A stretch of 24,810 nt of DNA from assembly GCA_947375085.1 (NCBI GenBank), contig CANCEQ010000017.1, positions 1-24,810 on the forward strand, written 5' to 3'. Each line of letters opens with the position of its first letter. The first letter of the stretch is position 1. Shown one piece after another: positions 16,201 to 24,324 of the stretch. Origin of the DNA: Flavobacteriales bacterium (lineage in GTDB: Bacteria; Bacteroidota; Bacteroidia; Flavobacteriales; Crocinitomicaceae). Below the pieces are notes generated by a model. It was given only the letters and a program-made list of their open reading frames with translations, had not been told where the DNA came from and ran no database searches. Made by a program: the position numbers and the translations under genes.

Positions 16201-18767
16201 TTATCTAGTCCTGTAGTTGTTGTCCAAGAATAGGTCAATGGGTTGCTTGTGATTGATGCGCAATGCTTAAAATAAATATTTGGTCTGTATCCACTTAAAG
16301 TACCAGTAGAAGAATTGCACGCTGAATTGTTGGAAGTAGCTAAAAATGATTGAAAATTTGTATTTGAGTATACTGTTGAAGAATTCGTAGAAAGGGAATT
16401 GTTTAAGTAGCAAATTTCTATTATAATGTTTTTTTTACCATCCCAATCAAAAGTATTATCTAAAGTGAAAAAATTAATTCCTGTATTTATAATGATGTTT
16501 TTAGGATTAAAAACAGTGCTCAGACCATCTACAAATGAATTTGTGAGAACAGATTTTATTGTAGTTCCCATTTTAATTGTAAAATTTCGATAAATATTAT
16601 TTCCTAAAACATTGTCAATTTTAAATCCAAGTTCACTAAATGTTGTAGCAGAATTTATACCGACTGCATTTAATTCTGCGACAGTGAATATTAATTGAAA
16701 CCTTGAACTTAGATAATTACCGTTAAATAGCGATTGATTATTATTTATAGATGAGGTAATATCATTCCCAATTTGAGTAGTTGTAGTACCAGAGCAAGTT
16801 GTACCGTTTAAACCAGAATTTTTATAATATTCAGTATTGATTTTGACAGTTTCTCCTTTACAAAGTGAATCTTGATCAACATAGGTTTTTAAAAAAGAAA
16901 CATATGGAACAGTAATGGTTAAACTATCTTCGTATAAACAGTTTTTACCTAAATTCACCTTGACATTGTAGGTAGTTGTGACAGTAGGTGCTGCAATTAC
17001 AGTTGCGCTTGAATTTCCATTCAGACCAGTTGTAGGTGACCATAAATAGGTGTATGGTTCATTGTTATCCATTTTAATACCTATTGGAATTCCAAATGCA
17101 TTACAATTGGTTTTGTTTCCTGTTGTGGTTCCATGAATTGGATTTCGTAAAAAAACAGTAATTGTATCTTTGACATTACATGTAGTTGCAATATATGTTG
17201 TTGTAACATTTGGGTGAACGGATGGGTGAGATGTAGTAGAATCTAACATCATTGAATTAGGAGACCAAGAATAAACGGTAGATCCACCAGTAGCATTTAA
17301 ATGAACGGTATCGCCAGGACAAATTGTTAAATCAGCCCCAATATTTGGTCGAATAACTGAGCTTATTACATAGGATGAATTACATAAGGTTCCTAAGGTT
17401 CCAGAAATTGACACATTGTAAGTTCCTGGTTTATTAACAGTTATGGAAGGTAGATTATTCGATCCAATAATTCCTGGTCCAGACCAAGTATAATTTGACA
17501 AGCCTCCAGGCGCAGTTAGTTTTAAAGTATCACCTGCGCAAAGTTGGTCACTCGAACTTGTAATTCCGCCTCCAGGGACGGCTATAAAAACAGGTGAATA
17601 ACAATCTCCTTTTTTTACAATTGATTGATAATTACCAGGTTGATTAATCGTGATGGTTTTTGAGCTATTACTACCTACAATTCCAGGTCCAGTCCAGAAA
17701 TACGAATCATAATCGTCGGGAGCTGTAAGTGTGATTGTTGTTCCAGGGCAAATTTTGGGTTGTGATGAGACAATTTGTAATGGTAAACAAGAACCATCGA
17801 TGTAAGCATAGCCTAAGTGAGCTCCTTGTGTACAATCTTGAACTGTAAATTCAATTGTAACAGTTTGACCTATAAAATTACCTAAAGGAATAGTTCTAGT
17901 TGTCCAGTTTTTATAGTAATAATTAGTATAGGAAGTAGAAGGCTTCAAATCAGTATAGGGATAAGTGGGGGAAAGACTATCAGAAATACAACCTAAAATA
18001 TTTCCATTTAAATCTTTAATTTTTACTTTGAAATAAGCTTGTTCATTTATTGAATGATTTCCATCTTCTAAAACAGTAGCAAATTGATAAGTGAATTTAG
18101 CATTTGATGGTTGAACTACAAAAGTTTGAGATAATCTTGCTGCTTGACTTCCGTTCGATAGATTACCAATCATAACAGAGTAATTTCCTCCGGGTGCGAC
18201 ATTAGGTAAGATATTATTACCCACATAAAAATCAAAATTATTTCCAGTTACTATATTCACCTGAGAAGAGTTTAAATATAACCCACCTGGATTAATTGCT
18301 GTTGAAGAATAACCTAAATAAGAATTCCAACCATTAAGAGAGCCGTCTTCAAAATCAGTATTTACACAACTAGCATTAACGTATTTGTTTTGATCAAAAG
18401 TAGTCTCAGAGATTACATTTATTTTGAATTTTTTATATTCTTCTAAATAATGATTTAATAAAATATCATATTGATTTTTAATTGTTTTTCTTCTCAAGGT
18501 TTTATTTTCGACTAAATCAAAAAAAGTATGTTGAAATTTGTAATAATATTCATTTTGAGTTTGAAAAAACAAATCGATGTTCTCATTATTATCAGAAGTT
18601 ATTTTCTTCACTTCTGCTTTTAAATCTAAAATATTAAATGTTTTCCACAGTTTTTCAGCTTCATTTTTATTACTTTTTAAATGAGATGAATTTTGCGCGA
18701 AAGAACTATTTGATGTTAAAATATATAACAGAAAATAGAAAAATAATAAGATATTTGTTCTTCTCAT
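13266..18767 (-). CDS. Giant multidomain T9SS type B surface protein with seven-fold C-terminal repeats
   Basis: The 1833-aa product has a signal peptide (about 1-25, ending SSFAQ). A charged, helix-rich segment follows (about 26-125). Next is a jelly-roll-like domain (about 132-332, starting CVNTDFEDGSLNGW), then Ig/PKD-like modules (about 335-640 and 840-990). A ~190-aa module is present twice (about 645-835 and 999-1190). Seven tandem ~70-aa repeats (about 1254-1740) have the pattern LGNDTTICNG ... WQNGST ... GTYxVxATNxCG ... DSI. The type B T9SS domain covers 1741-1833: VPSGFSPNKDGINDIL, YDRWGQKVFET, GWDGKFNGKEL. Paired Cys in each short repeat suggest disulfides. A surface adhesin or gliding-type filament is inferred. 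It lies 27 nt after the CARDB gene and 1 nt before PorP. Confidence 0.92.
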   Translation of the reverse strand: MRRTNILLFFYFLLYILTSNSSFAQNSSHLKSNKNEAEKLWKTFNILDLKAEVKKITSDNNENIDLFFQTQNEYYYKFQHTFFDLVENKTLRRKTIKNQYDILLNHYLEEYKKFKINVISETTFDQNKYVNASCVNTDFEDGSLNGWNSYLGYSSTAINPGGLYLNSSQVNIVTGNNFDFYVGNNILPNVAPGGNYSVMIGNLSNGSQAARLSQTFVVQPSNAKFTYQFATVLEDGNHSINEQAYFKVKIKDLNGNILGCISDSLSPTYPYTDLKPSTSYTNYYYKNWTTRTIPLGNFIGQTVTIEFTVQDCTQGAHLGYAYIDGSCLPLQIVSSQPKICPGTTITLTAPDDYDSYFWTGPGIVGSNSSKTITINQPGNYQSIVKKGDCYSPVFIAVPGGGITSSSDQLCAGDTLKLTAPGGLSNYTWSGPGIIGSNNLPSITVNKPGTYNVSISGTLGTLCNSSYVISSVIRPNIGADLTICPGDTVHLNATGGSTVYSWSPNSMMLDSTTSHPSVHPNVTTTYIATTCNVKDTITVFLRNPIHGTTTGNKTNCNAFGIPIGIKMDNNEPYTYLWSPTTGLNGNSSATVIAAPTVTTTYNVKVNLGKNCLYEDSLTITVPYVSFLKTYVDQDSLCKGETVKINTEYYKNSGLNGTTCSGTTTTQIGNDITSSINNNQSLFNGNYLSSRFQLIFTVAELNAVGINSATTFSELGFKIDNVLGNNIYRNFTIKMGTTIKSVLTNSFVDGLSTVFNPKNIIINTGINFFTLDNTFDWDGKKNIIIEICYLNNSLSTNSSTVYSNTNFQSFLATSNNSACNSSTGTLSGYRPNIYFKHCASITSNPLTYSWTTTTGLDNATQANPIAAPQTSTTYHLIANDPISGCIYNDSVRITVDDPFTITLLDSIINCNSLGTLISATPSINGNFHYQWLPNNYLNNSSLQSPIASPISTTKYYVTITSEHGCSIQDSIKIVIPGRARFSISSNKDTLCNGQSAQLSSFYQKECGVNGSTCSGLTSVVQIGTSNINSAADNITIYKGAYKSSKTQLLYTKSELNALGLNGAKLITQIGFNIASISGNNIYKSFTIKMGCTSQTTINNPSFQTDLQTVFNTKNIIITNGINYHVLDHNFDWDGVSNIIIEICYNNLNTSVNSSIYYSTTTNPMMLYTSGNSVCDAITGLSTNNRPNLFFKYCNGTTINELNFSWTPVNTLDNAIIYNPIATPSANTMFTTTALDNSTGCVFKDSIYITKLSNDKALTLLKDTTICSGTAINLNAKSGYKSYLWNDGTTDSIKHISTAGTYWVRTIGNCNTQIDTCKIQLNNTLSDLNLGNDTTICNGIQKTFNAFNSNYSTYFWQNGSTNPTFTANTNGIYWVNVTNICGSKKDSVNLVVQYPTPVKLGNDTTLCVGSSILIGPSNIYSLYLWQNNSTSQYITANAPGLYFVKATNACGIYSDSILINYLAPPSIELGNDTSICNGNSIFLKSIGCSNCSYVWKNGTIGNNLNVNSAGTYSIKATNICGNYSDSIQISIINNPTVDLGSDFTFCIGDSALISSLFDSNYKYTWEDGSTKNSKYIDSPGKYWLTAENKCTQITDTIQIGNLHNLPLLELGNDTSICNYDTLMLSVKNPNYITLWQNGSTNLNQLITKDGTYSVIVTDLNNCKSSDHITVSLIEKPYIDLGDKLSICKETEYELELPFGKYNYVWQDGSTLNTINVLDEGNYSVSATNECGIYQDSVLIKKIGCICDVNVPSGFSPNKDGINDILYIRGNCSEGVRLYIYDRWGQKVFETDDVTIGWDGKFNGKELNNAVFFYYLSATNSYDGSKIEKKGNISLIK
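13550..15003 (-). repeat. Seven tandem ~70-codon repeats in the type B surface protein
   Basis: Each unit begins with an LGNDTTICNG-like start, has a central YxWQNGST-like strand and ends ATNxCGxYxDSIxI. Units 2-4 are the most alike. Units 1, 5, 6 and 7 are more diverged (LLKDTTICSG, LGSDFTFCIG, LGNDTSICNY and LGDKLSICKE starts). The array ends directly at the T9SS tail, as a stalk would. Confidence 0.85.
15193..15773 (-). repeat. Second copy of a duplicated ~190-aa module
   Basis: It encodes residues about 999-1190 of the 1833-aa protein. Shared landmarks with the other copy (16261-16830) are GVNGSTCSG, ELNALGLNG, GNNIYKSFTIKMG, FDWDG-NIIIEICY and a final RPNLFFKYC. By eye about half the residues are identical, so the duplication is not recent. 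Confidence 0.8.
16261..16830 (-). repeat. First copy of a duplicated ~190-aa module
   Basis: It encodes residues about 645-835 of the 1833-aa protein, with GLNGTTCSG, ELNAVGINS, GNNIYRNFTIKMG, FDWDGKKNIIIEICY and RPNIYFKHC. It is separated from the second copy by about 165 residues of Ig-like sequence. The module resembles a beta-rich domain seen repeatedly in Bacteroidota T9SS cargo; its function is unknown to me. Confidence 0.8.
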
Positions 18768-18794
18768 TTTATAAATGATTCAGAAAAGTTGAAT

Positions 18795-21700
18795 TTATTG
18801 AATGGTAATTTTTTCTTTCACACTTGTTTCAGAAGTATGTATATTTAGATAGTAAATACCTTTTGAGTAATTACTTACATCTATTTTTTGGATAAAATTT
18901 TCTCCATTATCTTTCTCAATCAGAAGTGTAGTTAAAATTTTCCCATTAAAATCGATTATATCAACAGTATTAATTTCTGAAAAGTTAAGATTTTTACCTT
19001 CGATAAAAATGGATTCATTTGCAGGATTTGGATATACTGAAAAAGTACTTGATTTTGAAGTTAGTTCTTCTAATCCAACAGATTGAGTTATTGTTAAAAA
19101 ATGGAAAGCAGCGTTATTTGTTTCATCACTTTCAGTTTCATTATTTAGATAATCAGCTACAATTAAAATATAATAATTACCAGGTGCTATATTTTTGGGA
19201 ATTAATAAAGATTGACTGATATATTGACTTTCATTAATTAGTAATTGACTTCCAATTGAATTATATAATAATTGATCGCTTAAATCATAGGTTGAATTAG
19301 TTGATAGGTAGTAACCTATATTTGAGGTCTGAGAAATAGCATCTCCTTGATTATTGATTGAACAATTCATAATGATACTGTATCCCGGATGAACAGAATT
19401 ATAGTTTAAACTTGGACTTGTGATTGTCAAATCTGGTAATGATTGATTTGATGTCGGATTAATAATTGTAATTTGAATAAATGAGATATTGTTATTTTCA
19501 TTCGTTTCATTTATCGTATTTAAGTCATCCGCTTTTATAAGTAAATAATAATTTCCAGCTAAAATAGTGTTAGTTATAATAGGATAACCAGTTAAATTAG
19601 TAGTGCTTATTGCACCAATTGAATTTACAGTTTGACTATAAATGGAAATATCAGTATTATCTAAGTATTGATTTGAAGATAAATAATATCCAACATTACA
19701 ATTTGTAACAGGGCTATTTCCTGTGTTTTGAAGTACTGAATAACAAATTAAATTAGTAGAACTACTAATGATTGAGGTATTCAATGAAACATTTACTATT
19801 CTTAAATCAATAGATGGAGTAGTTATGGCAATTTTGAAATATGTTACGTTATTGTTTTCATTTAATTCTGAAATTGAATTATTAATATCAGAATAAATTA
19901 ATATATAATAATTCCCTGCACTAATCGTTGATGGAATGTTTAGTGAAAGAGTATTTAGATTTGAAGTTTGTGGAGCAAAACTTAAATTAGAAAGTGTAGC
20001 TAAAAAAACATCTGTTGAATTATAGATTGTATCCGTAGAAATATAATATTCCAAATTGTTGTTAATACTTTTATTTCCTAAATTATAACTACTTGAGTAA
20101 AGCGTGAAACTTTTTCCGTAATCCACTGAATATGAGGTGGAATATGGGTTAATGGAAAGCAAGTCATAATTTGGGTTAATTAAAGTGATTTTTGTAAAGG
20201 CTATATTATTAAGTTCATTACTTTCTGAAATTAAGTTTGTATTATCGGTATAAAATAAAATATAGTAATCACCAATTCCAATGTTGCTTGGCATTGAGAC
20301 GGTATGAGTAGTTTGTAAGTATGAATTAGCACTAATAGTAGAAATATCTAAAAAACTATTTAATAAAATATCTGAACTACTAAAAGTTGAGTCGCTTGAT
20401 AAATATATTCCTAGATTTTTATTTTGTAAAGAAGAGTTTCCTTTATTATAAATGAAATAGTTTACAGTTAAAGCATCACCTTTAAAAGCTAAGTTGTTTA
20501 CTACATAGTTATTTACGATAAATAAATCGACAGATAATCCAGTGATTTGAATTGGAGTATAGGCTATATTATTATTTTCATTTGTTTCAATAGTAGTATT
20601 GAAATAATCAGCATAATAAATTAGGTAATATTTACCGGTTGTAGTGTTTGAAGGTATTGTAGAACTGAAATAACTTCGAATTGAATCTCCAGGATTTATT
20701 ATTCCATAAGATAAACTACCTAAAAATACATCTGTATTATTCCAAATCGTGTCTAATGATAAATAACACCCTGTTGACGAACTACTTAAAGTAGTATTTC
20801 CGATATTTTTGTTAGTAATGTAAATATTTGGACTTTGTCCTGCTAAAATAAGTGAAGAAATCGAAGATAGTTTTGAAATAGTAACATCTACAACTGAAGA
20901 AATGACATGTATTAAATTCCAAGCTGTATTATTTGACTCATTTGATTCATTTATTAAATTGTTATTATCAGCAAATGAAATAAGATAATAATCTCCAGGA
21001 GAAGTATTTGCTGGTATTGTTAAATTAGCATTTATACTTATGGAACTAGCATCAGATATTGTAGAAACATTAGTATACCCAAGGTAAATATCTCCTACAT
21101 TTTTAACGGTGTCTGAAGATAAATAATATCCAGTTATGCTCGAAGGTGACAAGTTATTTCCTCGATTAAAAATTGTATTTGAATATGTTAGAGTGATATT
21201 TGCTGGAAATGTAGTTTTTAATAATGTAGTAGGTGTTATCGTGAAATCGATAAAAGGAGAGCTAATTGTTAAAGGATTCCATCTAAGATTATTAGTTTCA
21301 TCTTTTTCATAAAGTTGATTTGAAAAATCAACATATTGTAGAATATAATAATTTCCATTTGAAATATTAGATGGAATTGTTATAGTGCTCGTTTTTAAAA
21401 TTGATTTATTAGGAAGTAAAACACCATTGATTTCAGAGGATAAATTTAGATCACTGGCATCCCAGATTGTATCTTTAGATAAAAAATAACCAATTGTACT
21501 TGAATTTGCTTGAATTGAACTAATGTTCGAAATATTACAAGTAGATACAATAGAGTTACCTGCAGCAATAGTTGATTTTGAGATAGAATTATTGGATTGA
21601 ATAGATAAATCTGAAAATGATACTGAATCTAGACAAGAAATATATGCTGAAAACGAAGCATAGTAGTTGTAAGGATTTGAAAAATTGATCGTTAATACAC

Positions 21701-24203
21701 CTGAAGGGTTGGTTGCATTAACTATATTTGGTAAATTACTGTATGAATATGATCCTATAAGTGGTGAATTTGTTGAGGGACCATCATAAATTAACAAAAC
21801 ATTACTTGTATAATTGAAGCTTACATTATTAAAATAGAGTGAAGTGTATTTACCAATAGTTCCAGGGGAAATTGTTAATGCGCCGGTATTATTATTAGCA
21901 TCGTATTTTAATATTCCCGAACAAGTATTAATAGATGTATTTGAACCAGTTGTAGGAAGTGTGTATATGATATCGGTGGAATTTGAAATGTTAAATGAAG
22001 GGGTTACATAGGTATTATTCAATTCATTTGACTCCGATATTTGGTGATTGTAGTCTGCAATAAATATAAAATAATATTTACCGCTAGACAATGTGTTTGG
22101 AAGGGTAATTACTGAATTAACAGTTTGGGCATTAAATGAATTTAACGAATTACAAATTGTAGATGAAACAAAGATGTCGGTACTATCATATGTGGAATTT
22201 TTAGATAAATAATAACCAACGACACTCTGAAGTGCTGTGTTAGAACCAATATTTTGAATATAACAACTTATTGAAAAAGATGTGTTTGTTGTAATTGTTG
22301 AAGGTACTGTTGCTGATGAACAGTATAAATCAGAAGTAGTATTTATAATTGCAATCGGTGAATGTTTGATATTGTTGTTTTCATTGGTCTCACTAATTTG
22401 ATTTAATCTATCTACGATGGTTAAAATATAATAATTTCCTATAGCAACTGTAGTTGGAATAGTTATGTAAATATTTCCATTAGTGCTACTATTTACTCCG
22501 ATATTGTAATTTGTTGTTGAATTTAAAAAAGTATCACTATTATCAAATATAGTATCGTTAGATATATAGAATTCAGTATTAACTGAATTTGAGATTGATG
22601 AGCCACTGTTTTTTATGGTGTAAGTTTCATTAAATGAAGTCCCTTTTACACAATTTAAAGGGGTTGTAACCTGTATTATTTGAAAATCGAAAGTAGGTGC
22701 AACTATAGTTAAAGGAATACCTGTAACATTATTATTTTCATTAGTTTCCGAAATATTATTTGAGTAATCAATATAAAATAAAAGGTAGTAATTTCCTGGT
22801 GTAATAGTGTTTGGTATAGTGTAGTAGTTATTAGTAGTGGTAGATTGACCAGCGCTAACTTGGTAAATATTAGAGTTGTTTAGGTAAATATCATTTGCAT
22901 CGAATAGACTGTCAACTGATAAATAATAGCCAACATTACTTGAAGAACTATACGTATTTCCTAAATTGGAAATTTTGACTGTTGTATTAATTGAATTGTT
23001 AATAGCTATAGTGTCAGTAGAAAGGGTAGGGAGTAAAGTAGTTAAATCTACAGTAGGAGCGACTACTGTTATGGAGAAACTTTTAGTATTGTTATTTTCG
23101 TTCGATTCTACAATTAAATTGGAATAATCGATTAAAAATATGACGTAGTAATTACCGATTGCTGTTGTGTTTGGAATAGTTAAGGTTAATTGTTGGTTTG
23201 AAATTGATCCTCCACTACTAATAGAACCAAAATTTTGTGAATTTAAAAAGATATCATTTGCATCAAAAATGGTATCATTTGATAAATAATAACCTAAATT
23301 ACTTGTAGTACTAGCAATGTTACCATTATTTATGATATTAAATGATGTGTTAAATGTATTAGCGGCGAAAGTAGAAGTACTATTTGTTAAATTTTTGATC
23401 GTTAAGTCAATTGTTGAGTTAACCAAATTAATTGGAGAAATGTAGTAGTTGTTTTTTTCGTTTGATTCAAAAATAGCATTGGTATAATCTAGATAAGAAA
23501 TGAGATAATAATTACCTGGAGTAAAGCTTGTAGGAATTGTGATGTAATTTGCGATGTTGGTAATTCCATAGTTGGAAACATAATTAATTCCATTTGATGA
23601 TAAATAAGTATCTGATAAATCAAAAATAGAATCATTGGATAAGTAATAGCCTATTGATAAGCTAATTGCGGAATTACCTTGACTAAAAATAGTGGAATTT
23701 ACAATTGTGCTAACCCCAGAAATAATATCATTATTTAATGTTTGATTGAAGATTCCATAATCTTGAGTGTTAGTATTACTAGCACCTGTAATTGTTAAAA
23801 GAACAGCATTTACATTATTTTGTTCGTTCGTTTCTGTGATTTTTTTATGGTAATCAGCAGCAAATAGTAGATAATAATTTCCTGCTGTAATATTAGATGG
23901 GATAGATAAAGATTTAGAAATGTCATAAATTCCTCCTCCATTTACTGTGTAACCAACTCTTGATGAAAGGAAAATATCAGATGGGTCCAAAAATAAATCA
24001 GTAGATAAAAAATATCCTATGCTGTCTGATGCTGTAGATATATTTCCTGTATTATTAAGATTTCCTAAACAATTAATTGAACCTCCAGGTGAAATTGACG
24101 TAGGATAAACAGAAGTGTTGGTTAAATAAAAATCGCAATAACTCTGAGCAAAAAAAACTTTTGTAAGACAGAAAAATGTAAAAAGTATCAGTAGTTTTTT
24201 CAT
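18795..24203 (-). CDS. Giant CARDB-repeat surface protein with CUB-like insertion and T9SS type A (Por) tail
   Basis: The 1802-aa protein has a signal peptide (MKKLLILFTFFCLTKVFFAQ) and 13 CARDB-like beta-sandwich repeats of about 115-125 aa. Each carries a GYYLSxD segment with DxxDxxL, and ends GNYYxLxxxDYxNxIxExNExNN. Repeats 1-6 fill about 20-735. A CUB-like domain (about 740-858, with LLIYDGPSTNSPLIGSY and NPSGVLTINF between Cys residues) follows, then repeats 7-13. The last ~93 residues (from about 1710) are a type A T9SS sorting domain: FSVYPNPANESIFI, VDIIDFNGKIL and SKGIYYLNI. CARDB means cell adhesion related domain in bacteria. The acidic/Asn-rich repeat ends suggest cation binding, but this is inference. 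It is the first gene of the operon with the type B protein and PorP. Confidence 0.93.
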   Translation of the reverse strand: MKKLLILFTFFCLTKVFFAQSYCDFYLTNTSVYPTSISPGGSINCLGNLNNTGNISTASDSIGYFLSTDLFLDPSDIFLSSRVGYTVNGGGIYDISKSLSIPSNITAGNYYLLFAADYHKKITETNEQNNVNAVLLTITGASNTNTQDYGIFNQTLNNDIISGVSTIVNSTIFSQGNSAISLSIGYYLSNDSIFDLSDTYLSSNGINYVSNYGITNIANYITIPTSFTPGNYYLISYLDYTNAIFESNEKNNYYISPINLVNSTIDLTIKNLTNSTSTFAANTFNTSFNIINNGNIASTTSNLGYYLSNDTIFDANDIFLNSQNFGSISSGGSISNQQLTLTIPNTTAIGNYYVIFLIDYSNLIVESNENNNTKSFSITVVAPTVDLTTLLPTLSTDTIAINNSINTTVKISNLGNTYSSSSNVGYYLSVDSLFDANDIYLNNSNIYQVSAGQSTTTNNYYTIPNTITPGNYYLLFYIDYSNNISETNENNNVTGIPLTIVAPTFDFQIIQVTTPLNCVKGTSFNETYTIKNSGSSISNSVNTEFYISNDTIFDNSDTFLNSTTNYNIGVNSSTNGNIYITIPTTVAIGNYYILTIVDRLNQISETNENNNIKHSPIAIINTTSDLYCSSATVPSTITTNTSFSISCYIQNIGSNTALQSVVGYYLSKNSTYDSTDIFVSSTICNSLNSFNAQTVNSVITLPNTLSSGKYYFIFIADYNHQISESNELNNTYVTPSFNISNSTDIIYTLPTTGSNTSINTCSGILKYDANNNTGALTISPGTIGKYTSLYFNNVSFNYTSNVLLIYDGPSTNSPLIGSYSYSNLPNIVNATNPSGVLTINFSNPYNYYASFSAYISCLDSVSFSDLSIQSNNSISKSTIAAGNSIVSTCNISNISSIQANSSTIGYFLSKDTIWDASDLNLSSEINGVLLPNKSILKTSTITIPSNISNGNYYILQYVDFSNQLYEKDETNNLRWNPLTISSPFIDFTITPTTLLKTTFPANITLTYSNTIFNRGNNLSPSSITGYYLSSDTVKNVGDIYLGYTNVSTISDASSISINANLTIPANTSPGDYYLISFADNNNLINESNESNNTAWNLIHVISSVVDVTISKLSSISSLILAGQSPNIYITNKNIGNTTLSSSSTGCYLSLDTIWNNTDVFLGSLSYGIINPGDSIRSYFSSTIPSNTTTGKYYLIYYADYFNTTIETNENNNIAYTPIQITGLSVDLFIVNNYVVNNLAFKGDALTVNYFIYNKGNSSLQNKNLGIYLSSDSTFSSSDILLNSFLDISTISANSYLQTTHTVSMPSNIGIGDYYILFYTDNTNLISESNELNNIAFTKITLINPNYDLLSINPYSTSYSVDYGKSFTLYSSSYNLGNKSINNNLEYYISTDTIYNSTDVFLATLSNLSFAPQTSNLNTLSLNIPSTISAGNYYILIYSDINNSISELNENNNVTYFKIAITTPSIDLRIVNVSLNTSIISSSTNLICYSVLQNTGNSPVTNCNVGYYLSSNQYLDNTDISIYSQTVNSIGAISTTNLTGYPIITNTILAGNYYLLIKADDLNTINETNENNNISFIQITIINPTSNQSLPDLTITSPSLNYNSVHPGYSIIMNCSINNQGDAISQTSNIGYYLSTNSTYDLSDQLLYNSIGSQLLINESQYISQSLLIPKNIAPGNYYILIVADYLNNETESDETNNAAFHFLTITQSVGLEELTSKSSTFSVYPNPANESIFIEGKNLNFSEINTVDIIDFNGKILTTLLIEKDNGENFIQKIDVSNYSKGIYYLNIHTSETSVKEKITIQ

Positions 24204-24267
24204 TTAAGTTTATGTTTGGGTATAGGAATAATGTCTAATTCAATATTTTAAGCGCATAAATTTACAT

Positions 24268-24300
24268 AAAAAAAAGGAATCTCGAAATGAGATTCCTTTT
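24268..24300 (-). terminator. Intrinsic terminator of adenosylhomocysteinase
   Basis: A 12-bp perfect stem (AAAAGGAATCTC at 24272-24283, with 24289-24300) and 5-nt loop lie 24 nt after the ahcY stop. On the minus strand the stem runs into eight consecutive T residues. This is a textbook rho-independent terminator, and it insulates the downstream surface-protein operon. Confidence 0.9.
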
Positions 24301-24324
24301 GAAGATTATAAATTTGAAATTTTT

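Noticed and set aside
19019..19219. 66-codon plus-strand frame inside the CARDB gene
   Set aside because: Antisense shadow of the coding sequence near the type A tail, with no protein-like features.
18795..24203. Regular ~360-bp spacing of similar sequence as a possible CRISPR-like or satellite array
   Set aside because: The periodicity is explained by tandem protein domains in one continuous open frame; units are long and diverged.
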